A stretch of DNA of 34,814 bases from Bacteroidales bacterium (GCA_017446025.1 JAFSRR010000018.1:1-34814); one strand, 5' to 3'. Positions 23,714 to 32,805 are shown, counted from the first letter of the stretch. Numbers and translations are program-made. Notes: generated by a model not told the origin, from the sequence alone.

Positions 23714-25405
23714 ATGAACAAATCAGTCAAGTTTTCCCTGATGATGGCTATTGCCTTGATGCTCACTGCCTGCGGCCCCAAGCTGGCACTGATGCGTGAA
23801 CACTTTACCGTCACTCCCGAAGTGCTTGAAAGCGTAGGCGGCCAGGTCGATGCCACCATCGACGGTGTCGTCCCCGAAAAAATGTTCCCCGCCAAAGCGG
23901 TTGTCACCATTACCCCGGTGCTCAAATATGAAGGCGGCGAAGTGGAAGGCACTCCGCTCACCCTGCAGGGCGAAAAAGTCAAAGGCAACGATCAGGTAAT
24001 CCCGACCAAGGCCGGCGGTGCCTTCAAGATGAAACCGTCCTTTGAATACATTCCCGAGATGCAGCGTTCCGAGCTCTATGCGCGCGTTTCCATCGCCAAG
24101 GGCAAAAAGACGGTCAACCACCCCGAAATCAAACTGGCCGACGGTGTCATCGCCACCGAAGCCCTGGCCAATGCCAAGACCGCTACGCCTGCCAATGCCC
24201 AGGACAAGTTCCAGCGCATCATCCAGGAAGAAACCCAGGCCAACATCATGTTCCTTATCCAGCAGTCCAATATCCGCAACAGCGAGCTCAAGAGCGAGGA
24301 GGTAAAAGCCCTGGCCGATGCCATCGCCGCCGCTGCCAAGACCGAGAACAAGGAAGTGGCAGGCGTGAAGATTTCCTCCTATGCTTCTCCCGACGGTGCC
24401 GTCGATCTGAACGAGAAACTGGCCGCCCAGCGTGAGAAGAACACCACCAGCTACATCAACCGCGAACTGAAGAAAGCCAAAACCGCCGCTGAGGTCGAAG
24501 CCGATTTCACGGCCGAAGACTGGGCTGGTTTCCAGGAACTGCTGAAGAACTCCAACATCCAGGACAAAGACCTCATCTTGAGAGTGCTCTCCATGTATTC
24601 CGATCCCGAACGCCGGGAGACCGAGATCAAGAACCTGGCCTCCGCCTACAAGGCCCTGGCCGATGAGATCCTGCCCCAGCTGCGCCGTTCCAAGATGACC
24701 GTCACGGTCAATGTCATCGGCCGCTCCGACGAGGAAATCATCGAGTCGTTCTTTGCCGATGCCTCCAAGCTGAGCATCGACGAACTGCTCTACGCTGCCA
24801 CCCTGTTCAATCCGGCCGACCGCAAGGAAGCCGTCTATCGCGAGGCTGTCAAGCTGTATCCCGACGACTACCGCGCCTACAACAACCTGGGCAACCTGGC
24901 CTACGCCGCCGGCAAGGTCGAAGAAGCCAAGGATTGGTACGAACAAGCCTATGCCAAGGAGCAGGCTCCCGAAGTTTGCGTCAACCTGGCTCTCTGCGCC
25001 ATGGCTGAGAATGCCGACAATGCCGTCATCGAGAAATACTTGAGCCAGGCTGCCGGTGCAGAAGGCTACGAACAGGCCATGGGTCTGTACAATATCAAGA
25101 AAGGCCAGTATGCCGAAGCTGCCAAGGCTTATGGCGAGACGGCCAGCAACAACGCCGCCCTGGCCCAGATCCTGGCCAAGAACTACACCAAGGCCAAATC
25201 CATCCTCGACCAGGTCGATCCCAAGGACGCCGAGACCTATTACCTGATGGCCCTTGTCGGTGCCAAGACCAACAACAAGGACGAAGTCATTGCCGGTCTC
25301 AAGGAAGCTGTCACGCTCGATCCCAGCCTCAAGGAGAAAGTCCTGAAGGATGTCGAGTTTGCCAAATACGCCACCGACCAAGCCGTTCTCTCAATTGTCA
25401 AATAA
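23714..25405 (+). CDS. TPR-containing lipoprotein with OmpA-like middle region
   Basis: Predicted envelope lipoprotein of 563 aa with lipobox LTAC (Cys20). After a beta-rich region (about 25-140) comes a segment with ISSYASPDGAVDLNEKLAAQ (near 225-245) that resembles the peptidoglycan-facing loop of OmpA-like domains, interrupted by a charged helical insert, and then TPR-type helical repeats (about 350-560, e.g. YRAYNNLGNLAYAAGKVEEA). Similar proteins occur widely in Bacteroidales without a defined role; a scaffold in the cell envelope is a reasonable guess. Monocistronic: a 117-bp gap upstream with a partial -7 box (TATTTTCG, 23666-23673) and a strong terminator downstream. The codon use is extremely GCC/AAG/GAA-rich, which suggests high expression. 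Confidence 0.78.
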   Translation: MNKSVKFSLMMAIALMLTACGPKLALMREHFTVTPEVLESVGGQVDATIDGVVPEKMFPAKAVVTITPVLKYEGGEVEGTPLTLQGEKVKGNDQVIPTKAGGAFKMKPSFEYIPEMQRSELYARVSIAKGKKTVNHPEIKLADGVIATEALANAKTATPANAQDKFQRIIQEETQANIMFLIQQSNIRNSELKSEEVKALADAIAAAAKTENKEVAGVKISSYASPDGAVDLNEKLAAQREKNTTSYINRELKKAKTAAEVEADFTAEDWAGFQELLKNSNIQDKDLILRVLSMYSDPERRETEIKNLASAYKALADEILPQLRRSKMTVTVNVIGRSDEEIIESFFADASKLSIDELLYAATLFNPADRKEAVYREAVKLYPDDYRAYNNLGNLAYAAGKVEEAKDWYEQAYAKEQAPEVCVNLALCAMAENADNAVIEKYLSQAAGAEGYEQAMGLYNIKKGQYAEAAKAYGETASNNAALAQILAKNYTKAKSILDQVDPKDAETYYLMALVGAKTNNKDEVIAGLKEAVTLDPSLKEKVLKDVEFAKYATDQAVLSIVK

Positions 25406-25422
25406 TTGAAGTGTCAGTAACG

Positions 25423-25456
25423 AAAAGCCCGAATGAACAACGTTCGGGCTTTTTTC
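25423..25456 (+). terminator. Intrinsic terminator after the TPR lipoprotein
   Basis: Perfect 11-bp stem AAAAGCCCGAA/TTCGGGCTTTT (25423-25433 with 25443-25453), 9-nt loop, run of six T. The preceding A tract would let it also act from the other strand, but no minus-strand gene ends here. Confidence 0.9.
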
Positions 25457-25496
25457 TGACGCTCCCGATCCATCTACCCTTGTATCCCTCTGTATT

Positions 25497-26588
25497 ATGA
25501 CAGAACTATCGGCAAACACCCGACTCAAGCGCGTCCCCTCCGAACGCCATGCCTCTTTCTACCGGTTACAGACCGAAGGCCTGCACAACGAATACTACAT
25601 CATCAGCAGTGAAGGAACCCGTCGGCTGATGTCCTCTCCCGAAGTGGTCGGATACGAATCCTACCTGGCCATGCAGAGTTCCACCACTGCTGCCCTGCGC
25701 TCCCTGTTCCGCAAACAGAAACAGGAAAAGGTGGACATCCTCACCATCCTGCGCGGCGGACTGAACTACCCCTTGGAAGAATGCTGTTACAAAGCCGGCC
25801 TGAAGGTCCCCAACATGAACTTCATCTCCTGCGAGCGGACCATCAAGGACGGGGTCATCACCGGCCTGGACATCAAATACGAAAAGCTGCACATTGCCAA
25901 AGGCGTCACCATGATGATCGGTGATATCATCGCCACGGGCGACACCCTGCGCATGTGCCTGCACGAAGTCGTCGATTTCTTCTACCAGCACGGCGGCTCC
26001 ATCAAGCGCATCATCTTCTTCACCATCGGCGGCACCAAGGCCATCGAGGTGATGGAAGACCTGGCCGGACACCTCAGGGAGCGCTTCCCCGAATTCGAGT
26101 GCTTCCAGTGTGTCTTCTACGAAGGCATCTTCACCATCTACCAAGACAAAGGCGTGACGGGGGTCAACGTCCCCGAAATCGACTTCGGCTGGAAGGGTGG
26201 CGTCATTTCGCCCGAGTTCCGCCACTATATGCTTTCCTACAGCGAAAACGCCCTGTACGAGAAATGCATCATCTACGACGGCGGGGCCCGGCGCTACGAA
26301 ATCCCGGTGCACTACGAAGAAGTGATCGGCTATTGGAAAGACTTGCTGGCCGTTGCCGACAAGGCCGATTTCCAAGCCTTCGTCGCCGAGAAGATAGGTT
26401 ATGAAAGAAACATCTCCTACGAAGACTGGCTCAACGTGACCTATTTCAACGGCCTGAACAACCTGCGTCCGCTCTACCTGCAGGAGCGCGCCTTTGTGGC
26501 ACGCGCTTCCCGGCGCAAGCTGAAGGATATTTGCCGACAGCGCATCAGGGAAGTCAAGAGAACTCTCGGAAGAAAATACATCATCTAA
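25497..26588 (+). CDS. Phosphoribosyltransferase-like protein, unclassified
   Basis: A 363-aa protein with a type I phosphoribosyltransferase core: ILTILRGGLNYPLEE (81-95) fits the pyrophosphate loop, and VTMMIGDIIATGDTL (137-151) fits the PRPP-binding motif of hydrophobic residues, acidic pair, then a Gly/Thr loop. The first acid of the usual ED/DD pair is Gly142. It is much longer than APRT, HPRT or UPRT (about 180-210 aa): the C-terminal 170 residues (with IYQDKGVTGVN, EKCIIYDGGARRYEIP) match nothing I recognise. The codB-type permease follows after 11 bp, so a salvage step for the imported base is the natural inference. A weak promoter-like TACCCTTG lies at 25475-25482, too close to the ATG to be convincing. 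Actual reaction unknown. Confidence 0.72.
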   Translation: MTELSANTRLKRVPSERHASFYRLQTEGLHNEYYIISSEGTRRLMSSPEVVGYESYLAMQSSTTAALRSLFRKQKQEKVDILTILRGGLNYPLEECCYKAGLKVPNMNFISCERTIKDGVITGLDIKYEKLHIAKGVTMMIGDIIATGDTLRMCLHEVVDFFYQHGGSIKRIIFFTIGGTKAIEVMEDLAGHLRERFPEFECFQCVFYEGIFTIYQDKGVTGVNVPEIDFGWKGGVISPEFRHYMLSYSENALYEKCIIYDGGARRYEIPVHYEEVIGYWKDLLAVADKADFQAFVAEKIGYERNISYEDWLNVTYFNGLNNLRPLYLQERAFVARASRRKLKDICRQRIREVKRTLGRKYII

Positions 26589-26599
26589 TCTCTTATTTT

Positions 26600-27853
26600 A
26601 TGAATACGACTAAAACCAACGATGCGGACTATACAACCGGCAAGGTTGCGTCGACGGGCCGCAAAAGCAATTTGAGCATGTTTATGATCATGCTGGGTTT
26701 CACCTTCTTCTCGGCCAGTATGTGGGCCGGGCAGACGCTGGCCGGCGGGCTGGACTTCTGGGGCTTCTGTGCCGCCCTGTTGCTGGGTGGCGCCATCCTG
26801 GGAGCCTACACCGGCTCTCTGGGTTATATCGGTGCTGAGAGCGGTCTGACGCTTGACATGCTGGCCCAGCGCAGTTTCGGCAAAAAAGGCAGCTGGCTGC
26901 CCAGCGCCATGATCAGTTTCACACAGATCGGCTGGTTCGGCGTCGGCCTGGCCATGTTTGCCATCCCCGTCGCCAAGGAGATCATGCACCTGGATGTCAC
27001 GCCCGACTCCATGCCCTGGCAGGGTTACGCCCTGGTGGTCGTGGCCGGTATCCTGATGACTTCGACGGCTTATTTCGGCATCAAGAGCCTGACCCTGATC
27101 AGCTATATCGCCGTGCCCCTGGTGGCCATTCTCGGCACCGTGGCCATGATCATGGCTGTAAACCGCGGTGACGCCGGTCTGGTAGAACAGTTCTCGCGCG
27201 GTGTCAAGGACATGTCGGTCATCGCCGGCGCCGGTTTGGTCATCGGCAGCTTTGTCTCGGGCGGTACGGCCACACCCAACTTCACCCGTTTTGCCAAAAA
27301 CGGCAAGGTGGGCCTGTGGGTCACTGTGGTGGCCTTCTTCCTGGGCAACAGCCTGATGTTCTTCTTCGGAGCCGTTTCGAGCATCTACGTGGGCGGTAAC
27401 GATATCTTCGAAGTCATGCTCAACCTCAACCTGTTCTACATCGCCATCCTGGTACTGGGCCTGAACATCTGGACCACCAACGACAATGCCCTGTATTCCG
27501 GCGGCTTGGGACTGTCCAATATCTTCGGTCTGAGCAAAAAGACCATGGTGCTGATTTCCGGTATCCTGGGCACTGTGGCAGCCGTATGGCTCTATTGGAA
27601 TTTCTGCGGCTGGCTCAACGTGCTCAACTGCACCCTGCCTCCCGTCGGCATCATCTTGGTACTCAGCTATTTCATGAACCGCAAGGCCTATCTCAACGAC
27701 GAGATGAAAATTGTTCAGGTCAACTGGTGGGCTGTCATCGGCGTCGTACTGGGAGCTGTTGTGGCCAACCTTGTCAAATGGGGCATCCCCTCCATCAACG
27801 GCATGGTCACCGCCGCCATCATCTTCCTCATTGGCGAAAAGCTGCGCAAATAA
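26600..27853 (+). CDS. codB: NCS1-family cytosine/nucleobase permease (CodB-like)
   Basis: Inner-membrane Na+- or H+-coupled importer of cytosine or a related base. The 417-aa protein is close to E. coli CodB (419 aa), with about 12 hydrophobic helices and NCS1 features: MWAGQTLAGGLDFWGF in helix 1, SFTQIGWFGVGLAM in helix 3, GSFVSGGTATPNFTRF near helix 6 and NIWTTNDNALYSGGLGLS around helix 8. The ATG at 26600 was chosen because the upstream frame would overlap the preceding gene and lacks homology. It forms a two-gene unit with the phosphoribosyltransferase-like gene. No cytosine deaminase (codA) is in the window, so the substrate stays a family-based guess. Confidence 0.88.
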   Translation: MNTTKTNDADYTTGKVASTGRKSNLSMFMIMLGFTFFSASMWAGQTLAGGLDFWGFCAALLLGGAILGAYTGSLGYIGAESGLTLDMLAQRSFGKKGSWLPSAMISFTQIGWFGVGLAMFAIPVAKEIMHLDVTPDSMPWQGYALVVVAGILMTSTAYFGIKSLTLISYIAVPLVAILGTVAMIMAVNRGDAGLVEQFSRGVKDMSVIAGAGLVIGSFVSGGTATPNFTRFAKNGKVGLWVTVVAFFLGNSLMFFFGAVSSIYVGGNDIFEVMLNLNLFYIAILVLGLNIWTTNDNALYSGGLGLSNIFGLSKKTMVLISGILGTVAAVWLYWNFCGWLNVLNCTLPPVGIILVLSYFMNRKAYLNDEMKIVQVNWWAVIGVVLGAVVANLVKWGIPSINGMVTAAIIFLIGEKLRK

Positions 27854-27872
27854 ACCCCATACCCCTATATGA

Positions 27873-27914
27873 AGACAGGGCGGCTCGGTCTTGAGTCGCC
27901 CTGTCTGCTTTTTT
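27873..27914 (+). terminator. Intrinsic terminator after codB
   Basis: A 14-bp stem AGACAGGGCGGCTC/GAGTCGCCCTGTCT (27873-27886 with 27893-27906, one G-T pair), loop GGTCTT, then six T (27909-27914). It separates codB from the convergent lolD. Confidence 0.88.
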
Positions 27915-27926
27915 CCCCGATCCTGA

Positions 27927-28580
27927 CTATACTATCATGCCGTCCTTCATTTCGATGATGCGGTTGGTGAGGGCGGCCATCTCCCGGTCGTGGGTGACTA
28001 TGACAAAAGTCTGGCCAAACTGATCGCGCAAGTCAAAAAACAGACGATGCAGGGAAGCTTTGTTGGCCGAATCGAGACTGCCGGAGGGTTCGTCGGCAAA
28101 GACCACTTTGGGCCGGTTCACCAGCGAACGGGCCACAGCCACTCTCTGACGCTCACCGCCCGAAAGCTCGGAAGGTTTATGCTGACAACGGTCGGTCAGG
28201 TGCATGTAGTCGAGGATTTCCCGGGCCTGCCGCTCAGCCTCCTTTTTGCTGCGACCGGCAATCAGGGCCGGGAGACAGACATTTTCCAAAGCGGTGAACT
28301 CAGGCAACAACTGGTGGAACTGAAAGACAAAGCCGATATGGCGGTTGCGGAAAGCAGCCCGGGCTTTGTCGCCCAGCCGGGATACCTCCTGTCCGTCGAT
28401 GACCACCCGGCCGCGATCGGCCCGGTCCAGGGTGCCCAAAATCTGGAGCAGCGTGGTCTTGCCCGCCCCGCTGGGGCCGACGATGGAGACCACCTCTCCC
28501 TTTTCGACACTGACACTGAGTCCGCGCAACACATGCAAGTTGCCGAAACTCTTGTGGATATCCGTTGCTTCGATAATCAT
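27927..28580 (-). CDS. lolD: Lipoprotein-release ABC transporter ATP-binding protein LolD
   Basis: ATPase that powers lipoprotein extraction with LolC/E-type permeases. The 217 aa contain Walker [10 protein letters not shown] (35-43), a Q-loop region [16 protein letters not shown] typical of the MacB/LolD group, signature [15 protein letters not shown], Walker [13 protein letters not shown] and switch His in VTHD. Overlaps the antiporter stop by 4 bp (ATGA), so both are translated from one transcript. The probable partner permease is at 20182-21411. Confidence 0.92.
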   Translation of the reverse strand: MIIEATDIHKSFGNLHVLRGLSVSVEKGEVVSIVGPSGAGKTTLLQILGTLDRADRGRVVIDGQEVSRLGDKARAAFRNRHIGFVFQFHQLLPEFTALENVCLPALIAGRSKKEAERQAREILDYMHLTDRCQHKPSELSGGERQRVAVARSLVNRPKVVFADEPSGSLDSANKASLHRLFFDLRDQFGQTFVIVTHDREMAALTNRIIEMKDGMIV

Positions 28581-30664
28581 ATGCTCTTTTTCTTGGTTTT
28601 CAATTCAATAGGACCCGAATAGGTGGTCATGTTCTGCGTATACAGCCGCTGTTCGGGGAAGACAAAAGCCACCGTACGGTCGGGGAAGGTGGAGGCTATC
28701 ATCGTGGGCATGTTTTCCAGCGAAGCATCGTAGGAGACACCGTCACGACGGGAGAGGACAAACATCAACAGGCTGTCTGCAGAGAGATTGTCCACCAGCA
28801 TGGGAATGTTCTGCCAGTTGTGCCAGTCGTTGTATTCGACCGTCAGGTCGGGATAATGACGGGTCTTCAAACGGCGAACATGCTGGAGGGTGGCCGGATG
28901 GCCGTACAGGATGAGCGGACAGCCCAGGTTGCGGCACAGCAGCGAACAACGCTTGATGAGCGAGCCGAAACCATGCTCATATTCCGATTTCTCGGGCAGG
29001 AAGAGCACCACCGAGCGCCAGGAAGCCGGACGCGACTTGAAGCGGAAAATATACAGATTGGTATGCACCTGCCCGATGAGCCGGTGCAGCCGGTTGCTGA
29101 ACGGAGAGTCGGCACTGGTGGCAAAGTGGCTCATATACAAGATGACATCCGATATGGCATATTCGCGCACCGCCTGTTTGATACCGGCCGTCACATCCGA
29201 GTCGAAACGCATGATCTGGTGGAAATCCGCCTCCATCGAAGCGGCATACTGGGCGCTCATGTTGAGCAGGTTGCTGCATTGTTTGCGGTCGGCGCCCGTG
29301 TCGTCCTCCACCACGCTCAGGGCGTAGAGCTCGTCCTGGGGATTGCGACAGAAAGCGGCCGTCTGGACCAGATACTCGATGATTTTCGGATTGGCCACGG
29401 GGATAAGGATATGCGCCGCATCCTGCCGGTCCACTTCCTTCTCGTCCTTTTCGAGCATCATCCGGCGGGCGGCCCGCTCGGTCACCACAGGGCTCACCAG
29501 GCAGCTGATCAAAATCATGATGACACTGCCGTTCAAGACCGATTCACTGAGCAGGCGGACGGGCGTACCATCGTCCTGGTAGCCGACAATGATATGATAG
29601 CCGACCGTCACCACGGCCAGCGTGACGGCCGCCCGACCGCTGGTCAGGCCGAAAAGCAACGAACCTTCGCTGGCGCGCATCTTGAACAGCCATTGCGAAC
29701 ATTTGGCCGCCATCCATTTGCCCGCCAGCACCACGGTGGTCATCACTACGGCCACCATAATACCCTCCCAGCTCTGCACAAAGGAGCGCAGGTTGATCAT
29801 CATGCCCACGCTGATGAGGAAATAGGGGAAAAACAGCGCATTGCCCACAAAACTGACCCGGTTCATCAAACTCGACAGCTTCGGTATCTGGGTGTTCAAG
29901 GCCAGGCCCACGAAGAAGGCGCCCAGGATGCCCTGGAAGCCGGCTATCTCGGTCAGCAACGCCCCCAGGAAAGCCATGGCCAGCACCATGACAAATCGCA
30001 GCACCCCGTCGGCATAGCGGTTCAAGAACCAGCGACACAGCCGGGGCAGCACATAGAAGATAATGCCCAAGGTAGCGGCCAGTTTGAGCACCATACCCAG
30101 CCACCGCTCGCTCGATGCGTTGTCCTGGAAATGACAGTCCACCCCGGCCAGCAGGAACATGGCCAGCGTCACGGCGACCACCGTGCCGCCCACAGCGATG
30201 TTCACCGCCGAGCGGTTGGCCAGGCCATAACGACTGATGATGGGAAACGAAACCAGTGTATGCGAAGCAAAGACACTCATCAGCAGCACAGCCGACATCA
30301 GACTGAAATGCATCAGCCAGAGCGAAGAGGCCAAGCCCAGCAGGGCCGGCAACGAAAAAGTGATGAGACCGAAAACCAGGCTACGACCCAGGTTTTTGCG
30401 CAAATCCCGGATGTCGATTTCCAAGCCGGCCAGGAACATGATGTAATAAAGGCCCACCTGGCCGAAGACATCGATGCTGCGGTCGAAGGGCAGGATGTTC
30501 AAGGCATAGGGACCCAGCAGCAGGCCGGCTACGATCATGCCGACGATATGGGGGATATGCAGGCGTCGCATCAACATCGGCGCCAGCAGGATAATCAGCA
30601 AAACCGTCAGGAAAACGGCTATCGGATTGACGATAGGAAAGGTGATGCCGAGTAATGAATCCAT
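28577..30664 (-). CDS. CPA2-family cation:proton antiporter with C-terminal UspA-like domains
   Basis: Inner-membrane monovalent cation/H+ exchanger of 695 aa. The N-terminal 400 residues hold about 12 hydrophobic helices (start [18 protein letters not shown]; conserved [11 protein letters not shown] and [10 protein letters not shown] blocks of the KefB/NapA group). The C-terminal part (about 415-690) lacks a TrkA-N/RCK domain; it looks like two universal-stress-protein-like halves (first starting [11 protein letters not shown], second around [10 protein letters not shown]), which may sense nucleotides or pH. The ATG at 30664 was chosen because the perfect promoter lies 19 bp upstream and the longer frame to 30889 is not hydrophobic. 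Translationally coupled to lolD. Confidence 0.88.
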   Translation of the reverse strand: MDSLLGITFPIVNPIAVFLTVLLIILLAPMLMRRLHIPHIVGMIVAGLLLGPYALNILPFDRSIDVFGQVGLYYIMFLAGLEIDIRDLRKNLGRSLVFGLITFSLPALLGLASSLWLMHFSLMSAVLLMSVFASHTLVSFPIISRYGLANRSAVNIAVGGTVVAVTLAMFLLAGVDCHFQDNASSERWLGMVLKLAATLGIIFYVLPRLCRWFLNRYADGVLRFVMVLAMAFLGALLTEIAGFQGILGAFFVGLALNTQIPKLSSLMNRVSFVGNALFFPYFLISVGMMINLRSFVQSWEGIMVAVVMTTVVLAGKWMAAKCSQWLFKMRASEGSLLFGLTSGRAAVTLAVVTVGYHIIVGYQDDGTPVRLLSESVLNGSVIMILISCLVSPVVTERAARRMMLEKDEKEVDRQDAAHILIPVANPKIIEYLVQTAAFCRNPQDELYALSVVEDDTGADRKQCSNLLNMSAQYAASMEADFHQIMRFDSDVTAGIKQAVREYAISDVILYMSHFATSADSPFSNRLHRLIGQVHTNLYIFRFKSRPASWRSVVLFLPEKSEYEHGFGSLIKRCSLLCRNLGCPLILYGHPATLQHVRRLKTRHYPDLTVEYNDWHNWQNIPMLVDNLSADSLLMFVLSRRDGVSYDASLENMPTMIASTFPDRTVAFVFPEQRLYTQNMTTYSGPIELKTKKKSI

Positions 30665-30682
30665 GCCCCTGAATTGTGGGTG

Positions 30683-30714
30683 CAAAAGTAATGCAAAGGC
30701 GGTAAAACAGCAAA
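30683..30714 (-). promoter_or_regulatory. Promoter of the antiporter-lolD operon
   Basis: Minus-strand TTTG (30714-30711), 20 bp, TACTTTTG (30690-30683): exact consensus, lying between the antiporter start and the stop of the lamin-tail gene. Predicted start near 30676, leader about 12 nt. Confidence 0.72.
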
Positions 30715-30717
30715 TTT

Positions 30718-31704
30718 TCAGGGCTGTACAGCCACCACAAAATACTGTCTGAACACCTGCCCACCGGCCGTATGACATTGCGCCCTCACCAGATAGCGTC
30801 CAAAAGGGACCGCGCGGCCTTCGTCGTCGAGGCCCGACCAGCAGACAACGCCCTCTCGGCCCAGCAGCCGATTGTCGGCCAGCGTGCAAAGGGGCACCGA
30901 CGCCTGGTCATAGACCGTCACATTGGCCACACAGCCGACGGCGAATCGGTAGTAGAGCCGCCACTGGCTGTCGGTGCCCAGACGATGAGGAAAAAACACC
31001 TCAGATGAAGCATGGAAGCAGTTTTCGGCAGCCTCGGGGAAGACAGGCCAGGGACGGTATTGCGTGTTTTGCCGGCCCGGACTGCCGAAGCCGGCATCGG
31101 CCGCCGCCGAAGTCCAGCAGGCCGGATCGGCCGAGGGAAGGCGGGGATGCAGTTTCTCCAGCGCGATGCCCTCCCTGACCGCTACCAGCGGATGATGCAG
31201 GTATTTGGTGTAAGGGAATTCATCGATGATTAGCCCCGCCTGATCGGTCAGCACCACACAACCCGATTCATTGGGATAGGACGGGAAACTTTTGATTTGC
31301 AAGCGGAGGCTGTCGGATGGGGAACCGTAATCGGCGGCCACCCGTGCCGTATCGCCGCTGAGCAGGCAATAGCCGCCCGGACTGAGAAAACAGGCCGCGG
31401 TGCTCAGCCGTTTGCCTGTCCCCAGTACGCCGGCCGCACTGCGATTGGCCAGAAAAATCCCGGATAGGTCGACCGCCTGCCGGGAAACATTCACGATTTC
31501 CACGTAATCCGCTCCGTCGCCCAGGGGGTCGAACAGCAGCTCATTGATGCTCAGAAGGCTCGGGAATGTATTTTTATCAAATTCACCGACCCTTGTTGAA
31601 TCTACATCATTAGATTGATTATCAACATAATTATCATCAACCCAAGGGGCACATGAAATGCATAAAAGCCACATTATGCATAACATTTTCATTATTGTTC
31701 TCAT
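30718..31704 (-). CDS. Lamin-tail-domain (LTD) lipoprotein
   Basis: A 328-aa predicted envelope protein. The N terminus (MKMLCIMWLLCISCAPW) is a short hydrophobic signal with a lipobox-like CISC; the -3 residue is Cys rather than Leu, so lipidation is probable, not certain. Next comes an Asp/Asn-rich linker (about 22-45), then an Ig-like lamin-tail domain (SLLSINELLFDPLGDGADYVEIVNVS, about 48-180). The C-terminal region (about 225-328) has FPHRLGTDSQWRLYYRF and a FlgD-Ig-like ending RYLVRAQCHTAGGQVF. Such LTD proteins are common and uncharacterised in Bacteroidetes. The first 120 bp are clearly AT-richer than the rest. Met5 (31692) is an alternative start. Confidence 0.75.
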   Translation of the reverse strand: MRTIMKMLCIMWLLCISCAPWVDDNYVDNQSNDVDSTRVGEFDKNTFPSLLSINELLFDPLGDGADYVEIVNVSRQAVDLSGIFLANRSAAGVLGTGKRLSTAACFLSPGGYCLLSGDTARVAADYGSPSDSLRLQIKSFPSYPNESGCVVLTDQAGLIIDEFPYTKYLHHPLVAVREGIALEKLHPRLPSADPACWTSAAADAGFGSPGRQNTQYRPWPVFPEAAENCFHASSEVFFPHRLGTDSQWRLYYRFAVGCVANVTVYDQASVPLCTLADNRLLGREGVVCWSGLDDEGRAVPFGRYLVRAQCHTAGGQVFRQYFVVAVQP

Positions 31705-31721
31705 GGTATTCCGATTTTTTC

Positions 31722-31729
31722 TAATTTTG
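31722..31729 (+). promoter_or_regulatory. Probable -7 box of asd
   Basis: TAATTTTG matches TAnnTTTG, 75 bp before the asd ATG. The -33 element at proper spacing is poor (TTCT). It lies in the divergent gap with the LTD gene. Confidence 0.4.
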
Positions 31730-31747
31730 CAGCAACATTCCAGGCCA

Positions 31748-31755
31748 CAAAAGTA
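31748..31755 (-). promoter_or_regulatory. Probable -7 box of the LTD lipoprotein gene
   Basis: Minus-strand TACTTTTG matches the -7 consensus, about 44 bp before the ATG. The nearest TTTG is 25 bp upstream, longer than usual. Confidence 0.4.
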
Positions 31756-31803
31756 ACTTCTGGAATTGTTATAATGAGAACAAAATATTAATATTATCCT
31801 AAC

Positions 31804-32805
31804 ATGAAAATCGCCATTGTCGGCGTCAGCGGCGCCGTAGGTCAGGAATTCCTGAAAGTATTAGCAGAGAGAAACTTTCCCATCGACGACCTGGTACTGT
31901 TCGGCTCTTCGCGCAGTGCAGGACGCACCTATTCTTTTAAAGGCAAAGACTATACCGTCAAAGAACTCCGGCACAACGACGACTTCAAAGGCATCGACAT
32001 AGCTTTCACCTCAGCGGGGGCCGGCACTTCCAAGGAGTTTGCCGAAACCATTACCAAATACGGAGCCGTCATGATCGACAACTCCAGTGCCTTCCGCATG
32101 GACAACGACGTGCCCCTGGTGGTGCCCGAAGTGAATCCCCAGGATGCCCTGGTCCGCCCCAGGGGTATCATCGCCAACCCCAACTGCACCACCATCCAGA
32201 TGGTCGTGGCCTTGAAAGCCATCGAAAACCTGAGCCATATCAAACGGGTGCATGTGGCCACTTACCAGGCAGCCAGCGGCGCCGGTGCTTCAGCCATGAA
32301 AGAACTCACCGAGCAATATGCCCAACTCCTGCGCGGCGAGCAGCCCACCGTCGAGAAGTTCTTCTATCAGCTGGCCTACAACTTGATCCCCCAGGTGGAC
32401 GTTTTCACCGAAAACGGCTACACCAAAGAGGAAATGAAGATGTACAACGAGACTCGCAAGATCATGCACTCCGACGTACAGGTCAGTGCCACCTGCGTGC
32501 GCGTGCCCGTACTGCGCGCCCATAGTGAAAGCGTCTGGATTGAAACCGAGCGTCCCGTGTCTGTCGAAGAGGCCCGGCAAGCATTCTCGCAAGGGGAAGG
32601 ATTGGTCCTGCAGGACAATCCGGCCGAAAAGGCCTATCCTATGCCCTTGTTCCTTTCGGGCCAGGATCCTGTGTATGTGGGTCGTATCCGCAAAGACCTG
32701 AGCAATCCCAACGGCCTGACATTCTGGTTGGTCGGCGACCAGATCAAAAAAGGTGCCGCCCTGAACGCCGTCCAGATTGCCGAATACCTCGTCAAACAGG
32801 CTTGA
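31804..32805 (+). CDS. asd: Aspartate-semialdehyde dehydrogenase
   Basis: NADPH-dependent reduction of aspartyl phosphate to aspartate semialdehyde, the branch point for lysine/diaminopimelate, threonine and methionine. The 333-aa protein has the dinucleotide motif [13 protein letters not shown] (5-17), [21 protein letters not shown], the catalytic Cys128 in ANPNCTTIQ, and [13 protein letters not shown] in the substrate domain. Monocistronic; convergent with the FKBP gene, 9 bp apart, with no obvious terminator between. Confidence 0.96.
   Translation: MKIAIVGVSGAVGQEFLKVLAERNFPIDDLVLFGSSRSAGRTYSFKGKDYTVKELRHNDDFKGIDIAFTSAGAGTSKEFAETITKYGAVMIDNSSAFRMDNDVPLVVPEVNPQDALVRPRGIIANPNCTTIQMVVALKAIENLSHIKRVHVATYQAASGAGASAMKELTEQYAQLLRGEQPTVEKFFYQLAYNLIPQVDVFTENGYTKEEMKMYNETRKIMHSDVQVSATCVRVPVLRAHSESVWIETERPVSVEEARQAFSQGEGLVLQDNPAEKAYPMPLFLSGQDPVYVGRIRKDLSNPNGLTFWLVGDQIKKGAALNAVQIAEYLVKQA

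Noticed and set aside
28820-30655. 611-codon plus-strand open frame opposite the antiporter
   Set aside because: Gln/His/Arg-rich shadow of the membrane protein on the other strand.
30665-30889. N-terminal extension of the antiporter
   Set aside because: It contains an exact promoter and overlaps the end of the lamin-tail gene; the hydrophobic helix starts right after the ATG at 30664.
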